The notes under the pieces were generated by a model. The model did no database searches and had not been told where the DNA came from. It saw nothing but the letters and a program-made list of their open reading frames with translations. From positions 44,170 through 108,169 of the forward strand of contig NZ_JASHJI010000022.1 in assembly GCF_030733265.1 (NCBI RefSeq): 64,000 nucleotides of DNA, in the 5' to 3' direction. This DNA comes from Roseibium sp. MMSF_3412. Lineage in GTDB: Bacteria; Pseudomonadota; Alphaproteobacteria; Rhizobiales; Stappiaceae. Below are positions 34,098 through 42,670 of the stretch, one piece after another. Position numbers and translations under genes: made by a program. How positions within the stretch are numbered: position 1 is the stretch's first letter; every line of letters starts with the position of its first letter.

Positions 34098-35711
34098 ATG
34101 CACGACCTTGGGGCATGGGATTACGTGATTGTCGGCGCAGGCACCGCAGGCTGTGTTCTGGCCAACCGCCTGTCGGAAGACCCTGACGTCAAGGTGTTGC
34201 TGCTGGAAGCGGGCAAGAGTGACAACTACATCTGGGTCCATATTCCCGTCGGTTACCTTTACTGCATCGGCAATCCGCGCGTTGACTGGGGCTTCAAGAC
34301 CGCTCCAGAAACGGGCCTGAACGGCCGGTCGCTGCTCTATCCGCGCGGCAAGGTGCTTGGCGGCTGTTCGTCGATCAACGGCATGATCTACATGCGCGGC
34401 CAGGCCTGGGACTACGACCACTGGCGCCAGCTCGGCCTGACCGGATGGGGCTGGGAGGATGTGCTGCCCTATTTCAGGAAATCCGAAGACCACTACGCCC
34501 TGGACGATGACAAGCACGGCCAGGGCGGAAACCTGCGTGTTGAAGAGCAGCGCATGTCATGGGAGGTGCTCGATGCGTTCCGGGAGGCTTGTGCACAGAC
34601 CGGCATCCCCAAGACCACGGATTTCAACACCGGCGACAATTTCGGTTCGGCCTATTTTCAGGTCAACCAGAAATCCGGGCTGCGCTGGAACGGAGCAAAG
34701 GCTTTCCTGCGCCCGGCGCAGAGCCGTTCCAATCTCAAGATACTGACAGAGGCACATGCGGAGCGCATCGAATTTGCAAACGGCAAGGCGAGCGGCTTGA
34801 CGCTTGACGTTGCAGGCGAACCGGCAACCCTGCGCGTGGACGGAGAACTCATTCTCGCGGCTGGCTCCATCGGGTCACCGCAACTTCTTGAACTCTCCGG
34901 AATAGGCAGACCCGAAGTCCTGAAAGAAGCCGGTGTCGAGCCGCGCGCGGAAAACCGGAATGTTGGTGAGAACCTGCAGGATCACCTCCAGCTGCGGCCC
35001 ATCTTCAAGGTCAGGAACACCCTGACGCTGAACCAGATGGCAGGCAACTGGGTCGGCAAGGCGAAGATCGGACTTGAATATCTGCTCAAGCGGTCAGGCC
35101 CCATGTCGATGGCACCCAGTCAGCTGGGCGCTTTTGCAAAGACCGATCCCTCGTTCGAAACACCCAACGTGCAGTACCATGTGCAGCCGCTGTCCCTGCC
35201 GAAATTCGGGGAACCGCTGCATCCGTTTCCAGCGGTGACGGCAAGCGTATGCAACCTGCGGCCGGAAAGCCGGGGCCATGTCCACATCACGTCTGCGAAC
35301 AAGGCCGATCACCCGGAGATTCAGCCCAACTATCTTTCTGCGGAAGCCGACAAACGCGTTGCGGCGGATGCGATCCGGCTGACACGGCGGATCATGGCCG
35401 CACCTGCCATGCAGCCGTTCGAGCCGGAAGAATTCTTGCCGGGACCGGACCTGACGGACGAAGACGATCTGGTGAAGGCAGCCGGTGAAATCGGCACGAC
35501 CATTTTTCACCCGGTCAGCACCTGCCGGATGGGAACGGACGAAGCGTCCGTGGTCGACGGCCGCCTCAAGCTGCGGGGCTTTGACAATATCCGCGTGATC
35601 GATGCCTCGGTCATGCCGACGATCACGTCGGGGAACACCAATGCGCCGACGATCATGATCGCCGAAAAGGGAGCCGACATGATCAGGGAAGACCGCCGTG
35701 CGGCAACTTGA
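34098..35711 (+). CDS. GMC-family oxidoreductase
   Basis: A 537-residue FAD-dependent alcohol/choline-type dehydrogenase. The FAD fingerprint VIVGAGTAGCVLANRLSED is at the N-terminus, and the GMC signature regions include GGCSSINGMIYMRGQ and GSIGSPQLLELSGIG. The C-terminal catalytic pair is the His in HPVSTCRMG and the Asn in SGNTNAPTIM. The ATG at 34098 is preferred over one at 34095 because of spacing to GGAGG. The gene is flanked by three related palindromic repeats. Choline, polyol or alcohol could be the substrate; no betaine aldehyde dehydrogenase lies nearby. Confidence 0.9.
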   Translation: MHDLGAWDYVIVGAGTAGCVLANRLSEDPDVKVLLLEAGKSDNYIWVHIPVGYLYCIGNPRVDWGFKTAPETGLNGRSLLYPRGKVLGGCSSINGMIYMRGQAWDYDHWRQLGLTGWGWEDVLPYFRKSEDHYALDDDKHGQGGNLRVEEQRMSWEVLDAFREACAQTGIPKTTDFNTGDNFGSAYFQVNQKSGLRWNGAKAFLRPAQSRSNLKILTEAHAERIEFANGKASGLTLDVAGEPATLRVDGELILAAGSIGSPQLLELSGIGRPEVLKEAGVEPRAENRNVGENLQDHLQLRPIFKVRNTLTLNQMAGNWVGKAKIGLEYLLKRSGPMSMAPSQLGAFAKTDPSFETPNVQYHVQPLSLPKFGEPLHPFPAVTASVCNLRPESRGHVHITSANKADHPEIQPNYLSAEADKRVAADAIRLTRRIMAAPAMQPFEPEEFLPGPDLTDEDDLVKAAGEIGTTIFHPVSTCRMGTDEASVVDGRLKLRGFDNIRVIDASVMPTITSGNTNAPTIMIAEKGADMIREDRRAAT

Positions 35712-35741
35712 TGGCGTTGTTGAAGTCCGCCCGCCGATAAG

Positions 35742-35812
35742 CTAGTCACCTGAATCCGAAGTTCGCTTCGGAGGTTGCAGGAGCAATGATGCGAACTTCA
35801 AATTCACCGCAC
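35742..35812. repeat. Palindromic repeat, family 3, copy C
   Basis: A 71-bp element with the left end of copy A (CTAGTCACCTGAATC) and the right end of copy B (AACTTCAAATTCACCGCAC), lying between the GMC gene and modA. It looks like a chimera or common ancestor of copies A and B. Confidence 0.75.
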
Positions 35813-35846
35813 TGGCCAGTTGACTGATTGCGAGCCTGGGTCACGA

Positions 35847-36608
35847 ATGTACAAGCGTTTTTGTCTGGCCATAGCCTTCATGGCAGCGCTGCTTCCGCCA
35901 ATTGCAGCCGCGTCCGAACTCACGGTCTTCGCCGCTGCCAGCATGCGCGAGGCGATGGAGCGGATCGCGTCCGAATTCGAAAGTGAGACCGGCATGCGCG
36001 TGGTCTTTTCCTTTGCGGGGACCGGGACCCTGGCGCGGCAGGTCGAAGCGGGTGCGCCGGCTGATCTTTTCATTTCTGCAGACAGCGACTGGATGGACTA
36101 CGTAGCGGAAAATGGCGGCGTCGAACCTGCGAGCGTGCGTCAGATCGCGTCCAACAAGCTCGTCCTGGCCGGTCCGAAGGAGTCTCCCGCGCTTGGCCTG
36201 AACGCAGCGGAGATTGCCGGTTTCCTGGACGGTCAGCGACTGGCGATGGCGGATCCGGACACGGTTCCGGCAGGCCGCTACGGCAAGGCTGCGCTTGAAA
36301 ACCTTGGCCTGTGGCAATCGGTCTCCGGCCAGCTTGCACCGATGGAAAACGTCCGGGTTGCCCTGGCGTCGGTCGCCAGGGGCGACACTCCGCTCGGACT
36401 TGTCTATCGCACGGATGCCCAAATCGAACCGAATGTGGCCATTCTGGCGACATTTCCGGACACAAGTCATCCTGAAATCCGCTATCTTGCGGCTGTGACC
36501 GAGGTGAGCAGCAACCCGGCTGCGGACCCTTTTCTGGAATTCCTGACCGGCCCGGACGCACAAGAAATCTTGCAATCTCTGGGGTTTGTGACCGATAAGG
36601 TGGAGTAG
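35847..36608 (+). CDS. modA: Molybdate ABC transporter, substrate-binding protein
   Basis: A 253-residue periplasmic molybdate-binding protein. A signal peptide (CLAIAFMAALLPPIAAASEL, cleavage near residue 24) precedes the mature domain, with the ligand-site motifs LTVFAAASMREAMERIA, FAGTGTLARQVEAGAPADLF and ADPDTVPAGRYGKAALE. It is followed 55 bp later by modB and then an overlapping modC. No modE regulator is visible in the window. Confidence 0.93.
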   Translation: MYKRFCLAIAFMAALLPPIAAASELTVFAAASMREAMERIASEFESETGMRVVFSFAGTGTLARQVEAGAPADLFISADSDWMDYVAENGGVEPASVRQIASNKLVLAGPKESPALGLNAAEIAGFLDGQRLAMADPDTVPAGRYGKAALENLGLWQSVSGQLAPMENVRVALASVARGDTPLGLVYRTDAQIEPNVAILATFPDTSHPEIRYLAAVTEVSSNPAADPFLEFLTGPDAQEILQSLGFVTDKVE

Positions 36609-36663
36609 TTTGCCGCCACGGGGATGGTCTTGAGCGGCAAAATGAGCAGCAGACCGGGCGCAC

Positions 36664-37371
36664 GTGAACCTTTTCGACCTTCAACCCGACGAATGGCAGG
36701 CACTTCTGTTGACTTTGAAAGTCGCAGCTGTCGCGCTCGCCGTCAGCCTGCCCGTGGCTGTTCTGGTGGCCTATCTTCTTGCACGAACCCGTTTCCCCGG
36801 CCATGGGCTGGTGAATGCGCTGGTGCATCTGCCGCTGGTTCTGCCGCCGGTGGTGACAGGGTACGTGCTGCTTTTGATGTTCGGCCGCAAGGGCCCGGTC
36901 GGCGCGTTTTTGTCTGACACGTTCGGGATCAGCTTCGCCTTCAGCTGGACCGGTGCCGCGCTCGCCGCCGGTGTCATGGCCTTTCCGCTGATTGTGCGCC
37001 CGATCCGCCTGTCTTTCGAAGCGGTCGATCCCAAGCTGGAAGAAGCGGCAAAATCCCTCGGCGCGCGCAGAATTGTCGCGTTTTTCACCGTGACGTTGCC
37101 GCTCGCCCTCCCCGGCATTCTGGGCGGAGCCATCCTGGGCTTTGCCAAGGCCATGGGTGAATTCGGAGCCACGATCACCTTTGTCTCCAATATCCCGGGT
37201 GAAACCCGCACGCTGGCACTTGCCCTTTACACCGCGACCCAGACCCCCAGCGGTGATCTGGCCGCTTTCAGACTGACGCTGATTGCCGCCTTCGTTGCTT
37301 TCGCGGCCCTGATCGCTTCCGAATTGCTGGCGCGCCACCTGCGTTCGCGCCTTGGAGGTGCCGATGCTTGA
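36664..37371 (+). CDS. modB: Molybdate ABC transporter, permease
   Basis: A 235-residue inner-membrane permease with five or six transmembrane segments. The EAA loop that docks to the ATPase is in EEAAKSLGARRIVAFFTVTL (about residues 120-140). The start is GTG at 36664. Its last codons overlap the start of modC by eight bases, indicating translational coupling. Confidence 0.94.
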   Translation: MNLFDLQPDEWQALLLTLKVAAVALAVSLPVAVLVAYLLARTRFPGHGLVNALVHLPLVLPPVVTGYVLLLMFGRKGPVGAFLSDTFGISFAFSWTGAALAAGVMAFPLIVRPIRLSFEAVDPKLEEAAKSLGARRIVAFFTVTLPLALPGILGGAILGFAKAMGEFGATITFVSNIPGETRTLALALYTATQTPSGDLAAFRLTLIAAFVAFAALIASELLARHLRSRLGGADA

Positions 37372-38449
37372 CGTCGATATTGCCGGCACTGTCGGCAGCC
37401 TCGAGTTTCAGGCCAGGTTTGCAAGCGAGGGCGGCGTTACATCGCTGTTCGGACAATCGGGCTCGGGCAAGACGACGCTGACCAACATGATCGCCGGTCT
37501 TCTGGTGCCGCAAACGGGGCGGATAAGCCTGGACGGAACCGTGCTGTTCGACGCGGCGCAGGGCGTCAACCTGCCGGTCCAGGAGCGGAGGATCGGCCAC
37601 GTTTTTCAGGATGCGCGCCTCTTTCCCCATCTGAGCGTCAGGTCCAATCTCACCTATGCGCGCTGGGCGGGACGGCGCAAGGGAGATCGGGATCTGGATG
37701 AAGTCGTCGATCTCCTTGGACTGTCCACTCTTTTGGAGCGAAAGCCGGGCAGACTGTCGGGAGGTGAGAAGCAGCGGGTTGCCATAGGGCGGGCGCTTCT
37801 GTCCGATCCGCGTCTTTTGATCATGGATGAGCCGCTTGCCAGTCTCGACCAGGCGCGTCGCAACGATATCCTGCCCTATCTCGACCGTTTGTGCGGCGAA
37901 GCCGGAATACCCATCCTCTATGTCAGCCATTCGATCGAGGAAGTGGCCCGGCTGTCCGATACGCTTGTCATTCTGTCAGACGGCCGTACGCCCGCCTACG
38001 GTCCGGTGGCCGAGATGCTGACCAGAACCGACCTTGGCCGGGCAACCGGGCGCCACGAGGCCGGCGCCCTCATCCACGGCAAGGTTACGGGAATGGATGC
38101 GGCCTGGGGGCTGACCCTCGTCGATATCGGCGGTGCCGTTCTGCAGATCCCCGATCTGCCGGCCGAAACGGGTGACACGGTGAGGCTCCGGATCAGGGCG
38201 CGCGATGTTGCCCTCGCGCTGGAACCGCCTAAGGGTCTTTCGATCCGCAATGCGTTCGAAGCCTCCATTACCAGTATCTCGGAGGAAACCGGCCCGTATG
38301 CGGAAATCCTGTGCGTGCTCAACGATCAGACCATCCGGGCGCGCATCACGCGGGCCTCCGTCGCCGATCTTGATCTTGCAGCCGGCAAGAACGTCACCGT
38401 GCTGATCAAGAGCGTGGCCATCGACAGGCGGCAGAGAAGTCTGGTGTAG
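37364..38449 (+). CDS. modC: Molybdate ABC transporter, ATP-binding protein
   Basis: A 361-residue ABC ATPase. Walker A is GQSGSGKTT, the signature LSGGEKQRVAIGRALL, and Walker B is in LLIMDEPLASLD. A C-terminal Mop/TOBE molybdate-binding domain starts after about residue 285 (SIRNAFEASITSIS). GGAGGTG lies just before the ATG, inside modB. The dctB gene follows after 48 bp. Confidence 0.95.
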   Translation: MLDVDIAGTVGSLEFQARFASEGGVTSLFGQSGSGKTTLTNMIAGLLVPQTGRISLDGTVLFDAAQGVNLPVQERRIGHVFQDARLFPHLSVRSNLTYARWAGRRKGDRDLDEVVDLLGLSTLLERKPGRLSGGEKQRVAIGRALLSDPRLLIMDEPLASLDQARRNDILPYLDRLCGEAGIPILYVSHSIEEVARLSDTLVILSDGRTPAYGPVAEMLTRTDLGRATGRHEAGALIHGKVTGMDAAWGLTLVDIGGAVLQIPDLPAETGDTVRLRIRARDVALALEPPKGLSIRNAFEASITSISEETGPYAEILCVLNDQTIRARITRASVADLDLAAGKNVTVLIKSVAIDRRQRSLV

Positions 38450-38497
38450 CAAATTTTCCAACCCCGACGATTTTGGTCAATTTCACGGCGGAATTTC

Positions 38498-40300
38498 GTG
38501 CAGTATACTGATCCGATGATGCGCAGACCAAAGCGCCTGGCTTGGCGCAAGTTGAAATTCGGCATTGGTGCCGGTCTGGTCTTGGCCACACTTCTGATCG
38601 TGTGGCTGACAGGTCTGGCCAGCCTGCGTATCACACTTGCGGAAACTGAGACCCGCGCGGAGGCGAACCTCGCCGTGCAGACCGCGGTTCTGGAACGCCT
38701 TCTGGACAAGTTCCGGCTGCTGTCGCCCCTCTTGGCACGCGGACCGGACATTGCCGGGCTCATCGGCGCCGAAAGGGTCAACGCGGAACCGGGTATTGCG
38801 GCGGTCGCAGCCGGCATGTCCGGGGCGGAGGAAATCTGGCTCATGGACGCATCCGGCACCGTGATCGTCTCCAGCCAGGAAAGCGTGCCGGCCAATGCCA
38901 TCGGAGGGGCCAGGACGATACCGCATGCCTTTGCGCAGGCGAGCCAGGGTCAGCTTGGCCGCGAATTGATCCCGGGCACACCTGATGCCCCTTCCAACTA
39001 CGTTTTTGCATCTCCGCTGAGGCGCGGCGACACATTCCTCGGCGTGCTTGCCGTGCGCGTCAGCCTCGATGACGTTGAGCAAGCCTGGGCTTTGAGCAAG
39101 GACCCGATCCTTGCGCTCGACGGCCGCAATCGCGTGGTTGTTTCCAACGTGCCCGCGTTGAGAGGCAAGACAAGAGACGAACTCGACCCGAGCTGGAATG
39201 TCGCCGATCTGTCGCTGGCGGGCCGGATGCAATTGCTTCTGCCTGCCGCCGGGGCGAGCAATTCACACATGCAGCTGACGTCGAACCTGCCGGTACTGGA
39301 ATGGGAAGTGCGGACGCTTGTCGACATCGAGGATGCACGCCGTCAGTCCGGATGGGCAATGCTCGTCGCCCTTCTGGTCTGTGTCATCGCGGCGGGCGGC
39401 ATCTGGTTGCTGATCGCGCGGCGCGAAGAATTCGTGCGCGAGGAGCGGCGCAACAGGGCGTCGGCGCTCCGCCTGGAACGCCGCGTCCAGAGCCGGACCG
39501 CTGAACTGCGCCGGGCCAACACCCACCTGGAGCGGGAGGTCAGGGAACGCGAACAGGCGGAGGATAACTTGCGCCAGACGCAGGCCGAACTTGTTCAGGC
39601 GGCCAAACTCGCAACGCTCGGGCGGATGTCGGCTGCTCTCAGCCACGAGTACAACCAGCCTCTGGCTGCCATCAGGTCCGACGCGGAAATCGCGGAAATG
39701 CTGATTGATCGCGACCGGGCCAACGAGGCAAAATCAAATCTGGCGCGCATCGGCGGCATGGTTACGCGCATGGGTGAAATCGCCAAGACGCTCAAGGGCT
39801 TCAGCCGCAAGTCGGGAACGGATATCAAACCGGTCTCGCTTCGTCAGGCCATCGACGAGGCCCTTCTTCTGCTTCAACCGCAAATCAAGCAGAGCGGATT
39901 TGTGCTCGACCTGAACCTTCCCGACCAGGACATTATCGTCAAAGGCGGGCGTATCCGGCTTGAGCAGGTCATCATCAACCTGCTGGCCAATGCCTTCGAC
40001 GCGGTGCAGTCCCGCCCGGCACCGCTGGTCAGCCTGTCGCTGGTTCGCGAGGATCGGGAGGCGGTGCTGCAGGTCGCCGACAACGGCACGGGGATCGACG
40101 CGGAAACGCTGCCCCAGATCTTCGATCCCTTCTTCACCACCAAGGATGTCGGTGCCGGTCTTGGATTGGGCCTGTCGATCGCCTACAAGATCGTCCATGA
40201 TTTTTCCGGAACGCTGAGGGCGGAAAACCGGGAAGGCGGCGGAGCGGTCTTTACGATGCGCTTGCCGATCGCGGACAAACAGGTGCTGGCGGCGGAATAG
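38498..40300 (+). CDS. dctB: C4-dicarboxylate sensor histidine kinase
   Basis: A 600-residue membrane histidine kinase of the DctB type. One transmembrane segment lies near residues 25-45 and a second near 285-310, bracketing a periplasmic dCache-like sensor of about 240 residues. A coiled-coil rich in Arg/Glu leads to the H-box SHEYNQPLAAIRSDAE with the phosphorylated His near 383. The ATPase domain shows NLLANAFDAV, ADNGTGID and GAGLGLGLSI. The frame starts with GTG at 38498; an ATG at 38516 is also possible. It is followed four bases later by dctD and probably responds to C4-dicarboxylates together with the TRAP system. Confidence 0.92.
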   Translation: MQYTDPMMRRPKRLAWRKLKFGIGAGLVLATLLIVWLTGLASLRITLAETETRAEANLAVQTAVLERLLDKFRLLSPLLARGPDIAGLIGAERVNAEPGIAAVAAGMSGAEEIWLMDASGTVIVSSQESVPANAIGGARTIPHAFAQASQGQLGRELIPGTPDAPSNYVFASPLRRGDTFLGVLAVRVSLDDVEQAWALSKDPILALDGRNRVVVSNVPALRGKTRDELDPSWNVADLSLAGRMQLLLPAAGASNSHMQLTSNLPVLEWEVRTLVDIEDARRQSGWAMLVALLVCVIAAGGIWLLIARREEFVREERRNRASALRLERRVQSRTAELRRANTHLEREVREREQAEDNLRQTQAELVQAAKLATLGRMSAALSHEYNQPLAAIRSDAEIAEMLIDRDRANEAKSNLARIGGMVTRMGEIAKTLKGFSRKSGTDIKPVSLRQAIDEALLLLQPQIKQSGFVLDLNLPDQDIIVKGGRIRLEQVIINLLANAFDAVQSRPAPLVSLSLVREDREAVLQVADNGTGIDAETLPQIFDPFFTTKDVGAGLGLGLSIAYKIVHDFSGTLRAENREGGGAVFTMRLPIADKQVLAAE

Positions 40301-40303
40301 AAC

Positions 40304-41638
40304 ATGGATCAGGCAACGGTTCTGTTGATCGACGACGAAGAGGCACTCAGGGGGTCCCTGAGCCAGGGCCTTGAACTGACCGGTCAGGACGTCTTTGCGA
40401 CCGGAACGCCCGAACAGGCGCTGGAGCGTGTCAATCGTGGCTTCTACGGCGTACTTGTCACCGATATCCGCATGCCGGGTACCGACGGTTTTCAGGTCAT
40501 GAAAACGGCGTTCGAGATCGACCCGGCCCTTCCCGTGGTCCTGATCACCGGACATGGCGATGTGCCGCTGGCGGTCGAGGCGATGCGTGCGGGAGCCTAT
40601 GACTTTCTGGAAAAACCCTTTTCCGTGTCCCACCTCGCGTCCGTTGTCGAGCGCGCTCTCGACAAGCGCCGGCTTGTCCTGGAGAACCGCAAGCTGCGTG
40701 AGGAGCTTGCCGACAGGACGGGTCTTGAAAGCCGGCTTGTCGGCCGGACATCGGTGATGGACCTCTTGCGCAAGAACGTGACCGCACTGGCCGCAACGGA
40801 TGCGGATGTTCTGATCCTCGGCGAGACGGGATCGGGCAAGGAAGTTGTTGCCCGCGCCCTGCACGACGAGGGCCCGCGCAAAGTGAAGCCCTTCGTTGCA
40901 CTCAATTGCGGGGCACTGCCGGCCGAGATCATCGAATCGGAACTCTTCGGTCACGAGAAGGGTGCCTTTACCGGCGCAAGCGGGCAACGCATCGGCAAAC
41001 TGGAACATGCCCATGGCGGCACGGTCTTTCTGGATGAGATCGAATCCATGCCGCTTGAACTGCAGGTCAAGCTTCTCAGGGTAATTGAAACAAGGACGAT
41101 CGAGCGGCTCGGTTCCAACAAGGCGATCGACCTGGATGTCCGCTTCATTGCCGCGACCAAGGAGGATCTGGAGGAGGCCGGAAAGGCGGGCCGCTTCAGG
41201 CTCGACCTGTTCTACCGCCTCAACGTGGTTCACGTCGCGATACCGCCATTGCGGGACCGGCTGGAAGATATCCCTCTTCTTTTCAGGCACCTGGCCATCG
41301 AGGCACGGGCACGCTACCGGCGCGAGATACCGGACATCACCGAAGCCTATCTGGCCGGACTGATGGCACGCGACTGGCCGGGCAATGTCCGGGAACTGCG
41401 CAATGTTGCCGACCGCTTCGTCCTTGGACTTGAGCAGCAGGCCGAACCGGCACCGGCGACAGGCGCAAGCCTTTTCGAGCAGGTCGCCGGTTTTGAAAAG
41501 GCGCTGATCGCCGCCGAACTGAAACGCAATGGCGGTGCCATCAAGCCCACTTATGAAAATCTCGGGCTGTCCCGGAAGGCGCTCTACGAGAAAATGCGAA
41601 AATATGTGCTCGGCAAGGACGAAAGCGAGCTTGTTTAA
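40304..41638 (+). CDS. dctD: C4-dicarboxylate sigma-54 response regulator
   Basis: A 444-residue NtrC-family regulator partnered with dctB. The receiver domain has the phospho-acceptor Asp in VLVTDIRMPG at D54. The AAA+ domain has Walker A GETGSGKE and the intact GAFTGA loop at about 220-225, with Walker B GGTVFLDEIESMP, so it can activate sigma-54 RNA polymerase. A Fis-type helix-turn-helix ends the protein. A consensus sigma-54 promoter with two upstream inverted repeats precedes dctP 2.1 kb downstream, its likely target. Confidence 0.93.
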   Translation: MDQATVLLIDDEEALRGSLSQGLELTGQDVFATGTPEQALERVNRGFYGVLVTDIRMPGTDGFQVMKTAFEIDPALPVVLITGHGDVPLAVEAMRAGAYDFLEKPFSVSHLASVVERALDKRRLVLENRKLREELADRTGLESRLVGRTSVMDLLRKNVTALAATDADVLILGETGSGKEVVARALHDEGPRKVKPFVALNCGALPAEIIESELFGHEKGAFTGASGQRIGKLEHAHGGTVFLDEIESMPLELQVKLLRVIETRTIERLGSNKAIDLDVRFIAATKEDLEEAGKAGRFRLDLFYRLNVVHVAIPPLRDRLEDIPLLFRHLAIEARARYRREIPDITEAYLAGLMARDWPGNVRELRNVADRFVLGLEQQAEPAPATGASLFEQVAGFEKALIAAELKRNGGAIKPTYENLGLSRKALYEKMRKYVLGKDESELV

Positions 41639-41664
41639 GCGTTTGGCGTGGTTGCGGTTGTCAC

Positions 41665-41697
41665 GGCATGGATTGCAGGGTCAAGCCCTGCAATGAC
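41665..41697. repeat. Dispersed palindromic repeat, family 2, copy 2
   Basis: GGCATGGATTGCAGGG...CCCTGCAATGAC matches the 33-bp core at 18367-18399, with paired base changes keeping the stem. Confidence 0.65.
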
Positions 41698-41741
41698 CGC
41701 AATAGAGGTACCATTGTGCGCGGACACCGCCGTCCCCGTCC

Positions 41742-42063
41742 TGCCATGACTTGATCCACTGCTGTCCGGTTTAGAAGTTGCGGCCGAACTTATGCCGTTG
41801 AGAAAGCTTCATAATTCCGATCGACACCAAGTCGGGATACAGACTTGTTTCCCGGATTTGTCGTCCCGGTTTGACGCATATGCGGCAAGACCGGGATCCA
41901 GTACGCCGTGTCGCTGGAGGTTAGATGAAGATGGAGAAACAAGAGGGTACTGGTTCCCTGCATTCCGCTGCGCTTCAGCAGGGATGACAAGTTTATCGAA
42001 CAGGGATCGCCGCAATAAATCAATTCCGGGTTTAACCGGACAGCAATGGACTTGATCATGGCA
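41742..42063. mobile_element. MITE-like element with imperfect terminal inverted repeats
   Basis: A 322-bp segment bounded by inverted repeats of about 32 bp: TGCCATGACTTGATCC... at 41742-41773 and, reversed, TGCCATGATCAAGTCC... at 42031-42063; both share TGCTGTCCGGTT. No gene was recognised inside. It encloses family 1 repeat copy 2 at 41858-41990, so the two may be nested. No target-site duplication was seen. It occupies most of the gap between dctD and the ECF41 promoter. Confidence 0.5.
41858..41990. repeat. Dispersed palindromic repeat, family 1, copy 2
   Basis: A 133-bp match to 3440-3571, with shared TTGTCGTCCCGGTTTG, AAGACCGGGATCCAGTA and CCGCTGCGCTTCAGC segments and similar length. 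The ends again form TTGTCGTCCC / GGGATGACAA. Confidence 0.8.
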
Positions 42064-42153
42064 TCCATGCCGTTACAGCGCGAAACCTGTTAGGGCGTTT
42101 GGGGTTCACGTCTGCGAAGAGCAATTGACGATGCGCAAAAAAGTTGCGCCGAA

Positions 42154-42180
42154 TGTCACAAACCCGGCTGTCGGTTCGTC
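42154..42180 (+). promoter_or_regulatory. ECF41-type promoter
   Basis: TGTCACA at 42154-42160 and CGTC at 42177-42180 are separated by exactly 16 bases, which is the published ECF41 consensus (TGTCACA-N16-CGTC). It lies 42 bp before the AhpD-like gene and upstream of the ECF41 sigma gene, so autoregulation is expected. Confidence 0.85.
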
Positions 42181-42221
42181 GAAGGGATGTCACCCTCTCA
42201 AACTTCAAATGGAAGACACCC

Positions 42222-42653
42222 ATGACGACTGAAAACGCAATCAACTATCTCGACCATGTTCCCGGCGTGCTGCAACGCTTTGAGGCGGCCAGCATTGAAA
42301 TCGGCAAGACCGAGCTCGCGCCCGGACTGCGCCATCTCGTGGAGCTGCGCGCGTCGCAGATCAACCAGTGCGCCTATTGTGTGAAAATGCACACCGGGGA
42401 GGCGCTCAAGGACGGCGAGAGCCACCAGCGCCTTGAGCGCATCACGGTCTGGCGGCATGTTGACGACTTCACCGCAGCAGAAAAGGCGGCCTTCGCCTGG
42501 ACCGAAGCGCTGACCGGTCTCGGCGTCGATACGGACTATGGCGCATTGCGCGCTGACCTGCGCGTGCATTACAGCGAAGGCGAGATCAGTGCGCTGACCT
42601 CCGCGGTGGCAATGATCAATCTCTGGAACCGGGTCCAGGTGTCCAATCACTGA
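42222..42653 (+). CDS. AhpD/carboxymuconolactone decarboxylase-like protein
   Basis: A 143-residue CMD/AhpD-family protein with the redox motif C50-A-Y-C53 followed by H57 in NQCAYCVKMH, typical of alkylhydroperoxidase AhpD-like proteins. GGAAG precedes the ATG at 42222. Its position before an ECF41 sigma gene under an ECF41-consensus promoter matches the classical ECF41 target. It probably handles peroxide or related electrophile stress; the substrate is unknown. Confidence 0.92.
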   Translation: MTTENAINYLDHVPGVLQRFEAASIEIGKTELAPGLRHLVELRASQINQCAYCVKMHTGEALKDGESHQRLERITVWRHVDDFTAAEKAAFAWTEALTGLGVDTDYGALRADLRVHYSEGEISALTSAVAMINLWNRVQVSNH

Positions 42654-42670
42654 AGAAACGCGAGCGCGGT

